Shown here in pieces: positions 9,132 to 15,000 of a DNA stretch of 15,000 bases (within the stretch, counting starts at the first letter, position 1; every line of letters begins with the position of its first letter). A program made the translations under genes and the position numbers. The notes beneath the pieces were generated by a model, which was not told where the DNA came from, did no database searches, and saw nothing but the letters and a program-made list of their open reading frames with translations. This DNA comes from Botryococcus braunii (taxonomy: Eukaryota > Chlorophyta > Trebouxiophyceae), in NCBI GenBank assembly GCA_002005505.1, contig KV908373.1, forward strand, positions 70,001 to 85,000, in the 5' to 3' direction.

Positions 9132-9440
9132 AGAGGGGGTGACGAACAGTCACACCCACTAAACTTTACAGAGCAGGTGCGTTGTCAGGGGATGCCCACC
9201 ACGTGATATCACGTGCTTTCTGACTCCCCGTCAGATGCCTGCATTGCAAGCCTGTGGGACAGCGCCTCCTTGAAACAATATGCACGTGTTTGAAATCTCA
9301 AACTCAAACATGTCGGAGAGGGTGACGAACTCTACCACCCACTGACCTCAAAAGCAGGTGCGTTATCAGGAGATGCCAAGCACGTGGATTCACGTGCTTT
9401 CTAGCCCTCCGTCAGATTCCTGCTTGCAAGCCCGCGGTAC
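9132..9440. repeat. Diverged tandem duplication, period about 182 bp, with CACGTG palindromes
   Basis: Copy 1 (9132-9258) and copy 2 (9314-9440) share, in order, GAGGGGGTGACGAAC or GAGAGGGTGACGAAC, ACCACCCACT-like words, GCAGGTGCGTT, TCAGG(G/A)GATGCC, a CACGTG inverted pair, GTGCTTTCT, CCGTCAGAT, CCTGC and TTGCAAGCC. The offset is 181-183 bases. Copy 1 carries the perfect 16-base palindrome CACGTGATATCACGTG (9200-9215). In copy 2 the inverted pair is kept (9381-9396) but the centre has changed. Confidence 0.85.
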
Positions 9441-9700
9441 AAAACCTTGCAGATGGCATGACGGAACCACCATAACCTGCACCACGCCTTTACCAGGTCC
9501 AGCCAAGGTTCGTCACAAGGACCATTCTGCCTCTTATCTCCACGTGCATCATAAATGAAGCACTTTTTACCCTGTCTACCCCGGCGCAAAAGGCGTTGCA
9601 TCTCCCCATAAGCAAGCTCTTGCAAGCCAAGCGGATACCTTGCAATTCACATGCCCCGCGATTCCGCGATGTGCATGCAGAAAAGCCAGGACCAGTTACC

Positions 9701-9841
9701 ATGACACATGCACTCATGCTTCTCGTCTACATCGTCAGCTTTTGGCCCGTGCACACGGTTTGTGCGGACAGCTGCACGGCCATGACCCAGTATGATGCTC
9801 CGCACGGCCATGTGTGGGCGGTCACTTTGGCTTGGCCGTAG
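9701..9841 (+). CDS. Short ORF with a signal-peptide-like N-terminus, doubtful
   Basis: An ATG with A at -3 (GTTACCATGA) opens a 46-residue frame beginning MTHALMLLVYIVSFWPVHTV and continuing CADSC to a TAG. The first 22 residues have the shape of a cleavable signal peptide. What follows is short and may be spliced at a GTATGA inside it (ATGACCCA|GTATGA), but no partner exon was found. The word GGCCATGACCCAGTATG within it is repeated at about 9883-9899. This could be a first exon or chance. Confidence 0.2.
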   Translation: MTHALMLLVYIVSFWPVHTVCADSCTAMTQYDAPHGHVWAVTLAWP

Positions 9842-9946
9842 TGGCGAACCAATTTGCCAACATGCTGTCGCTGCCAGCACGCGGCCATGACCCAGTATGG
9901 GCAGACATTCATGGGCGCATGTACACAGCCCTATTAAGACCCAGGT

Positions 9947-10009
9947 CTTGGCAATATCTGCAAAGGCCTTGGCAATATCTGCCAAGGCCTTGGCAATATC
10001 TGCAGCGCG
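9947..10009. repeat. 21-bp minisatellite, three copies
   Basis: CTTGGCAATATCTGC starts at 9947, 9968 and 9989, with AAAGGC or CAAGGC joining the units. The 21-base period would keep frame (a W-Q-Y-L-x-R-P repeat on the plus strand), but the surrounding frame (9814-10050) has no other coding character. Confidence 0.85.
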
Positions 10010-10118
10010 TTGCATGCCATGCCGTGCAGAACCACGTGGGTGGCAAGTAAGGCGTGCACGCTGCACGTGGGGGGAGGGTGGGGCAAACGGGGCAAAGAGT
10101 CTTGCTAGCTAGACTCTA

Positions 10119-10148
10119 TAGAGACGCGCCTATATAGACGCGTCTCTA
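10119..10148. repeat. Perfect hairpin, 10-bp stem
   Basis: TAGAGACGCG (10119-10128) and CGCGTCTCTA (10139-10148) pair perfectly around the loop CCTATATAGA. It lies about 145 bases downstream of the stop of the small membrane-protein gene on the minus strand. It could be a foldback remnant or an RNA 3' structure; I cannot tell. Confidence 0.7.
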
Positions 10149-10293
10149 GATATGGCGGTAAATGATTCCAGCAAAGTATACCACCACCTTTATCGTCCAA
10201 TGTCACGAACCTTGCGCGCCGCGCTTGCGGTACAAGTCACAGTGTGTCCCCAAACATGCCATGCGGCCCAAGGGAAGATGCCAACACGAAGGC

Positions 10294-10878
10294 TTAGAAG
10301 GGCAGCAGGTACCAGATCAGGCTGAAGATCGCCGCCGCAACAAGTCCACTGCCCTCGAACAGGATTGCTTTCTGCGACACACTCCCAATGCAAATTACTA
10401 TATAGTTACATATATATGTTGCAGTTACAATACATGACATCGGCTCTAAGCTGCAGCCATACCAACGTAGCCAACTAAAATATCTGTGTTGCCCTTCGTC
10501 CCCAGCACCCTCAGCATTCTAGCATATGTCAGGTGCATCCCTTCGGGCTGAAACCTGTACCGCAGGTCCAGACCCATACACAGGTCCGAGACGGGGAACT
10601 TTGCACCTGTTCCAAGACCTTCAGTCTTGTTTCTTAAAACCAAAAAGGGAGCATAACCCCGCACCTCGTGAGTCGCTACGGGTCAGGCTGGGAAATGGGA
10701 GGCATCAAACAATGCACAGACATCAAGAAGTTGACATAGAACTTACATAATATATGCCACCAGTCGTGGGGAGCATAGCATACGTGGGGTGCTTGGCAAC
10801 GCCTCGGCGTCTAGCAGGGTGTGTACACCTTTGAGGCAGAGAAGACACTAAGTTTTGGCGGCTGTGTGCCAAGCGCAT
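10294..10878 (-). CDS. Three-exon gene for a 59-residue single-helix, probably organelle-targeted protein
   Basis: Coding exons are 10878-10829, 10606-10555 and 10371-10294. Acceptors are TTTTCGCCTGTTTCAG (before the first coding exon, at 10886), GGAACAG and TGTCGCAG. Donors are AAAG|GTGTAC and ACAG|GTTTCA. Coding lengths 50+52+78 give 60 codons with all phases agreeing. Residues 1-17 (MRLAHSRQNLVSSLPQR) are basic, hydroxylated and free of acidic residues, as in mitochondrial or plastid targeting peptides. Residues 18-34 are Pro/Gly-rich. Residues 35-59 contain a short charged step (KAILFEGSG) and a membrane helix (LVAAAIFSLIWYLLPF) reaching the C-terminus. This is the plan of small accessory subunits of thylakoid or respiratory complexes, but I cannot name it. 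The ATG has A at -3. The acceptor upstream implies a 5' UTR exon, perhaps ending AGCAGG|GTGAGA at 10975. Confidence 0.6.
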
Positions 10879-10975
10879 ACTTGCACTGAAACAGGCGAAA
10901 ACAATAGGCATCAGACAAGCTGCTTATGCGAAAAACACGGGGCAAAACGTTTATTGCTGGGCGCAATATCTCACC

Positions 10976-11110
10976 CTGCTTATGGGCGTCTTCCATTGAC
11001 ACAACAATGCCTCATCCTACTGAACACCTAAGCAGGCCCTGCCTGTACCATTGCGTCACGTGTTTGCCTGTACCATTGCGTCACGTTTGTCTCAAGTGAT
11101 AATGTTGTGA
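10976..11110. repeat. 25-bp tandem duplication
   Basis: GCCTGTACCATTGCGTCACG is present at 11041-11060 and again at 11066-11085, a period of 25 bases. It lies upstream of the small minus-strand membrane-protein gene, so it could be in that gene's promoter. The CACGT core in each copy resembles bZIP/bHLH target sites, which is only suggestive. Confidence 0.7.
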
Positions 11111-11313
11111 CACTTAGTGCAGTTTGCAACCTACTCAAAAACGGGTCATGGGGGCACCTTGCGCAGCTTGCGAGCGAGCTCCACGTCTGGAACTATTTGC
11201 ATGCCCGTGCCATCAACGTCCCAAATGTCGGCCTGCATACCGAGAACAACAAGTTACAACGACACTTCTTGTCCACCATGTCCAACAGGCTTTCAACATC
11301 AATAAAGGCATGA
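11107..11313 (+). other. Open frame of 68 codons, doubtful
   Basis: The frame reads MTLSAVCNLLKNGSWGHLAQ, then ELHVWNYLHARAINVPNVGL, to a TAA. The composition is protein-like and helical. There is no recognised motif, another frame over the same bases is also open, and no splice partner was found. It may be a fragment of a decayed element. Confidence 0.18.
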
Positions 11314-11341
11314 ACAAGCTAGTTCATGCCTTCTTAAGAAG
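11305..11341. repeat. Hairpin with 11-bp stem next to a 12-bp palindrome
   Basis: AAGGCATGAAC (11305-11315) and GTTCATGCCTT (11322-11332) pair perfectly around a 6-base loop. The palindrome CTTCTTAAGAAG (11330-11341) overlaps its end. No T run follows, and this is a eukaryotic context, so it is not called a terminator. Confidence 0.65.
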
Positions 11342-11512
11342 CCCAGGGGTGCATTCGGGGGTTTGGCAAGCCATGGCTTCCATAAGGCTCGCTCCATGTG
11401 GGTAGCAACCCAGACTAATGCCTTTTCATTCGGATTTTTCCTAGGTATTGTCAAAGCTGCTTGCAAGCGTGCTTGGCTGGCTAGATGTGGAAAGTGACTT
11501 TACTTGACACGT

Positions 11513-11594
11513 GTTGTTGACACATGGCTCACTGTTTAGCCCAAGTGGCGCGTTTTCAACAAATGGTTCACTGGTAAGCCCAAGTGGCGAGTTG
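11513..11594. repeat. 39-bp diverged tandem duplication
   Basis: GGCTCACTGTTTAGCCCAAG (from 11526) matches GGTTCACTGGTAAGCCCAAG (from 11565), and the match continues through TGGCGCGTT / TGGCGAGTT. The period is 39 bases. On the minus strand a frame would read a 13-residue repeat starting PLGL(T/N)SEP, but that frame (11441-11736) has no other support. The remainder of 11342-12080 contains the palindromes listed separately and no gene I can support. Confidence 0.7.
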
Positions 11595-11863
11595 TAATTA
11601 CAGACCATTTGTGGTTGCAACCGCCTATGCATTGAATGAGCTCAACCAGTGGTGGTCGCAACCAGCCATCAGCAGCGTGTAGCAACTCACCACTTGCAGT
11701 CTTTTCAGAACCACATTTCTGAGTTATCGGTTCCAAAACTTACCCGAGATTATATTGACAATATGATGAAGGGCTGCATCTCCACAACGTAATTGATTTT
11801 CGCATGCGAACAGCAGTCTGATAACTTGCATGATCAGTTCAAAGCCGAATTGATATCATGATG

Positions 11864-11900
11864 CACTGATGTTGATCAACATCAGTGTCCGCTCGAGCGG
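11864..11900. repeat. Two adjacent perfect palindromes (24 bp and 12 bp)
   Basis: The first palindrome, 11864-11887, has the half CACTGATGTTGA followed directly by its exact reverse complement. One base later comes CCGCTCGAGCGG (11889-11900). A shorter palindrome, TGATATCA, lies just upstream (11851-11858). This could be cruciform-prone DNA, a dimeric protein site or a foldback-element end. Confidence 0.85.
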
Positions 11901-12081
11901 GCCACTAGCGTACTTGCAAGTAATTGAATGTGCCTAACACAACCCTGTGCTGTTCATCATAGCTTGCGTTCTGAATACTTTCATCAGACGCAAAAATAGA
12001 CAGAACTCTCTTGCCCCATTGAGGAATAAGTTGGAGTACTGTCCAATCCACAGGTACCGGAAGCTTCAGTCAAAAGGCGGG

Positions 12082-12086
12082 TTACA
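12082..12086 (-). promoter_or_regulatory. TGTAA, possible polyadenylation signal
   Basis: On the minus strand, TGTAA occurs 55 bases after the TGA of the three-helix membrane-protein gene. TGTAA is the usual polyadenylation signal in chlorophyte algae, so position and motif fit. A five-base word is common by chance. Confidence 0.4.
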
Positions 12087-12140
12087 TCACGCTGTATTTG
12101 CTGGCCTATCAGCAAGGAGGTCACGCACATAGATTATGGA

Positions 12141-13925
12141 TCATAGGCCGGAGACCCCGGAGAAAATCTCTGCGAGGCCAAGCAGGAAGGCAGGCAGAAT
12201 GGTGAGACGTGGAAGCGGCTCCACATGATTTTGCACCATGTACCACATCACTCCCACAGACACAGCCTGAACAGTCCCCAATATAAACATTAATATAAGT
12301 ACTCATTAGAGGCACCCCGAAACCCGGCAATCCACACGCATGTGACATGGGCTATAAAGATATATCTGCAAGCCTTAGACATTTGCATACCTGACAAAAT
12401 ATGAAGACGGGCAGCACGCCTTGGATTGAAACTGCCCAGATTCTCTCTCCACCAGTAATGGTATACATGACAAGCCCACCAAAGGGAAAAAAAAAAAAAA
12501 AAAAAAAAAAAAAACGGGCAGGGCCCTCCCAGGAGTCGATTCTGATGCAACAGGAACATTGGGCAGCAACAGACTTGCGCAGACTTAAAAATTAACTACA
12601 CAGTACTCAAAACTTCCTATTTACACAGTACTCATAACTTCCAATTTAAAAAGTATGGGATGACTTCACTTCTGCCCAGCTCACTTGCTGAATGGACCCC
12701 ACAGTCCTGGGGCCAGGTAGCCTTGGGGACAGGAGGTAAGACCCCGTACTGCAGTCCTCCATGGGAATATGATGCATGGGCTATTAAACATTCACAACAC
12801 AGCCCAGACACCTGGGGCCGGGTGCCTGGCAAAAACCAAGGTCGCTGCAAGTAACAAAACTCTGGAAACCAAGTCCCGCATGAGGTGACTGTGGAACCCA
12901 ACCACTTGATAATTCTTTGCAATCAGGATTCATGTGTGCACAATTGGCATCCTGCAGGTACAGCACACATTCAGTTGCACTTTGAGAAGAATGTCCCACT
13001 ATCAGTGCCAACCCGGCACGTGACCCACCGTTAAGATGATGCCCAGTTGAATTCTTTCTCTGCGTTCGTCCTTGTCAAGGTTGACAACCTCCTGCATGGC
13101 TTGCTCACGTGCAGCAGCCCTCTCCGCCTCACTTCTCTGCATGCCCACCAAAGCTTTATCAGCCTGAGTCACGGGCCTACATCAATAAGGCCTTTGACTC
13201 ATCTCGAAGCAGAACAATGTAACTTAGAGTCCTTGTTTTGCAAACACATATAATAGGTAATAGATGAATTTGTCTAGACGTAGACACAGCCCGACCCGTG
13301 TTTCATCTCTCTGCAGTACCGAACCAAAACCAAACACGCCGAAGACAAGTTCAACGACTCTAAAATCTGACGAAATTTCGAAAAACAATGCTGCATAGTT
13401 GTTGCAGCCACTACAGAAAGATGTCTGTAAACGAGCCAAAGAAAGTGTCGGCCGACAAGAACACTTCGACGGTCTCTGCTGTGCTTTGAGATACAAGAGT
13501 TTCACAAAATCAATTTCTAGCCACATTCAAGGTTCCTGAGACACAGATGCCTTGGACTAAGTAGGTTATGACCGTACCTCATCAACTTCGCCCATTGGCC
13601 ATGCAAAGCCAAAGCGATCAGTCCATCCCGATCCTGGCTTATACAAGAAACGAAACAGCCTCGTTATGAATTCAGGTGGTCTATCTTGAGTATCTGCTAT
13701 CACACCAGCCGGACCTGTACTCTCCGTAGGAGTACGAGGATGGGCAAAACAAACACATCCCAGTCGTTTTCCCCCAACTTTTCCAACCGTCCTGCCTTGG
13801 GTAGATGTTAATGGCCTCTGGCCTCTCACCACACACAGCGAACCAAGGACGTGCATTTGCGCTAAGCTTCGATCATTTGTGCATAGCCAGGACCAGGACG
13901 GTGCGTATTCGTGCATCGCAGCCAT
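12141..13925 (-). CDS. Four-exon gene for a plastid-type, three-helix membrane protein, unidentified
   Basis: Exons are 13925-13578, 13163-13029, about 12483-12391 and 12266-12141. All visible junctions are phase 0: GAG|GTACGG, GACTCAG|GCT, ACG|GTGGGT, CAG|GTATGC and CTGTTCAG|GCT. The third exon's acceptor is not resolved. The product is about 233 residues. Residues 24-67 are rich in Arg, Lys, Ser, Thr and Gly with no acidic residue, like a chloroplast transit peptide; Met24 (13856) is an alternative start, though Met1 has the better context (GAGATGG). Residues 84-112 read PEFITRLFRFLYKPGSGWTD then RFGFAWPMG. Residues 117-155 are a charged helix. Hydrophobic segments follow at about 156-171, 176-202 (IWAVSIQGVLPVFIFCQ on) and 213-233 (LTILPAFLLGLAEIFSGVSG). 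A thylakoid or envelope protein is likely; I cannot name the family. Intron 1 (13164-13577) holds nothing I can support. Confidence 0.65.
12487..12514 (-). repeat. 28-base A/T homopolymer beside exon 3 of the three-helix gene
   Basis: An uninterrupted run of 28 A on the plus strand, so 28 T in the direction of the membrane-protein gene. It lies three bases upstream of the open part of exon 3 and would serve as a polypyrimidine tract, but no AG follows it before the coding sequence. Length errors are likely in such a run. Confidence 0.95.
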
Positions 13926-14056
13926 CTCGCAAGGGCACGTCAGGGTACATTATGATTGCTTCTAGGATGATAATACCGTCAAATGCATGTTTTGCGCAAG
14001 ATCACATATCATCATCTTCGTCTTCTCCTTAGCAGTACATAAATTCTCTCGCATTG

Positions 14057-14064
14057 TTTATATA
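14057..14064 (-). promoter_or_regulatory. TATA-like motif upstream of the three-helix gene
   Basis: TATATAAA on the minus strand lies about 130 bases before the first ATG (13925) and about 200 before Met24 (13856). It directly abuts the inverted-repeat element that starts at 14064. It is a plausible core promoter but rests on sequence alone. Confidence 0.35.
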
Positions 14065-14189
14065 AAAAAATCATTTTGGTATTGTCATGGGCGTCCAGTG
14101 GACGCCGTCCACTGTTAACTATTGTACAACGTTGTACAATAGTGGACATGCATTGCGACACCCATGACAATACCAAAACGCATTTTTTT
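14064..14189. mobile_element. 126-bp foldback/MITE-like element with 28-bp terminal inverted repeats
   Basis: The left arm (14064-14091) reads seven A, then TCATTTTGGTATTGTCATGGG. Its reverse complement appears at 14161-14189 with one inserted base and one to two substitutions. Inside are a small hairpin (CAGTGGA ... TCCACTG, 14096-14114) and the perfect 20-base palindrome formed by ATTGTACAAC and GTTGTACAAT (14121-14140). No coding capacity. I see no clear target-site duplication, so the exact ends are uncertain. Confidence 0.6.
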
Positions 14190-14234
14190 GTCCCAATCTG
14201 TTGTCACAATGCACATTGGGTGCCCCAACATTGG

Positions 14235-14379
14235 ATGGGCGCCCATGCACATTCAGAAGATGCTTGTCAATAATCGATGGTCCTCGCCATGTTCATGAGT
14301 GTAGACATATTACGTAATATGAGCAATATCGATACCATACTGAGTTAACTATTGCAGGGCATGTAACGGTACATGCCCT
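14235..14379. repeat. Series of short palindromes and a hairpin
   Basis: ATGGGCGCCCAT (14235-14246) and ATATTACGTAATAT (14307-14320) are perfect palindromes. AGGGCATGTA (14356-14365) pairs with TACATGCCCT (14370-14379) around a 4-base loop. GTTAACTATTG occurs at 14114-14124 inside the neighbouring foldback element and again at 14344-14354, which hints that this stretch shares ancestry with it. Confidence 0.6.
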
Positions 14380-14404
14380 ACAACATCATATTTTCCTCTC
14401 GCAG

Positions 14405-14765
14405 AACCCACCGCAGTACTGCTATACAGTAAGATGGACCAGATGGAATTCAAAAAGTCGCTAGCGATCGGGCATGGTGGTAATTTAACACATGGGCTTT
14501 TGATGTACACACGGATTTCGCCTATAAGCCCTCCTCTATGTCAGATAGATTGCGGGTTAAGGCAGGGATTCAGAATGGAAAGGGGAAGGGGAAGGGGCAG
14601 GTCTTTAATGGATTTCCTATGGGAGAGATAGTCAACTCAAACCCTCGCAATGATCACTGCCCATTACAGATGAATCGATATCAAGCACCACTTGTCATGT
14701 ACCTAGGCGCATGGACTCCGTGCAGAACACAAGACGTTCCATGTACACAACGCTTTCTCACTTAA
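14405..14765 (+). CDS. Candidate two-exon coding piece at the right side, weak
   Basis: A good acceptor (TTTTCCTCTCGCAG) precedes a frame reading PTAVLLYSKMDQMEFKKSLA then IGHG. It reaches a donor GGTG|GTAATT at 14479 in phase 1. An acceptor GTTAAGGCAG follows 86 bases later, and exon 2 (from 14566) continues in phase with IQNGKGKGKGQVFNGFPMGE and on to a TAA at 14763-14765. The reading also stays open without splicing, in another frame in the second half. The second half is less protein-like, and no family is recognised. If real, earlier exons would be needed, or the start is the ATG at 14434. The last 235 bases of the window show nothing. Confidence 0.25.
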
Positions 14766-15000
14766 TTTAGTACACAACATCGGCAACGTCCGATCAGAGC
14801 ACAACATTTAGAGACAACAGCACCCATCTGTGGTGAAACAGATTGAGCCCAAAGTTTATAAACTACTTAGAGTCTAGACTGGGAGTCTCAAGGAACCAGG
14901 ATGTGTTCATTGTCGTGCGTGATTGAAACGTTAGAATTAATTCGTGTCTAAGTCGGTGGGACAAACCTATAGTCTTATAATTAAAAACGTAACAACATAT

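Noticed and set aside
7351..10009. CRISPR-like reading of the short direct repeats
   Set aside because: The 12-bp and 21-bp units are contiguous, with no unique spacers, and the context is eukaryotic.
10446..10664. A 72-codon minus-strand frame (contains LCMGLDLRYRFQPEG)
   Set aside because: It can be joined to the last exon only with a less regular acceptor. The alternative frame over the same exon joins three exons in phase and gives a continuous targeting peptide plus membrane helix. It remains the main competing model.
12121..12348. A 75-codon Cys-rich minus-strand frame over the last exon of the three-helix gene
   Set aside because: It needs phase 1, while the preceding donor is phase 0 in the hydrophobic frame. 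The hydrophobic frame gives coherent membrane segments.
1..15000. rRNA, tRNA or other structured RNA genes
   Set aside because: No tRNA-like cloverleaf or conserved rRNA words were recognised by eye. A covariance-model scan could not be run.

Overview
The window looks like nuclear DNA of a eukaryote, most probably a unicellular or simple alga, possibly of the green lineage. The evidence is: genes broken into short exons by GT-AG introns; long introns full of simple repeats; coding exons that are richer in G and C than the rest; a TGTAA motif of the kind chlorophytes use for polyadenylation just downstream of one gene; and two predicted small membrane proteins with organelle-type targeting sequences. 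There is no operon structure, and I see no rRNA, tRNA or CRISPR. The organism call is inference and is not certain.

Layout. Bases 1-2390: mostly non-coding, with a weak two-exon minus-strand gene candidate (729-1634), a (GAT)n tract and short diverged repeats. Bases 2400-6740, plus strand: a five-exon gene whose splice phases all agree. It encodes a 246-residue, cysteine-free, probably secreted protein. Its introns hold almost all of the microsatellites (GT, GA, CG, C and G runs) and several minisatellites. Bases 6741-7440: 3' flank with another GT-CG-GA tract and a 12-bp minisatellite. Bases 7441-10290: gene-poor, with a possible decayed ORF, a diverged 180-bp tandem duplication carrying CACGTG palindromes, and a 21-bp repeat.

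Bases 10294-10878, minus strand: a three-exon gene for a 59-residue protein with a basic N-terminus and one C-terminal membrane helix, probably organelle-targeted. Bases 10976-12080: small tandem repeats and a cluster of perfect palindromes. Bases 12141-13925, minus strand: a four-exon gene for a roughly 233-residue protein with a plastid-type leader, a charged middle and three hydrophobic segments. One of its exons lacks a visible AG acceptor next to a 28-T tract. Upstream lies a TATA-like motif beside a 126-bp inverted-repeat element (14064-14189). Bases 14405-14765 hold a weak plus-strand two-exon candidate.

The two best minus-strand genes could both act in organelle membranes and the plus-strand gene outside the cell or in the secretory pathway, but nothing in the sequence ties them into one pathway. 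I could not name any of the proteins. The gene models come from reading splice sites and phases by eye, without transcript evidence.
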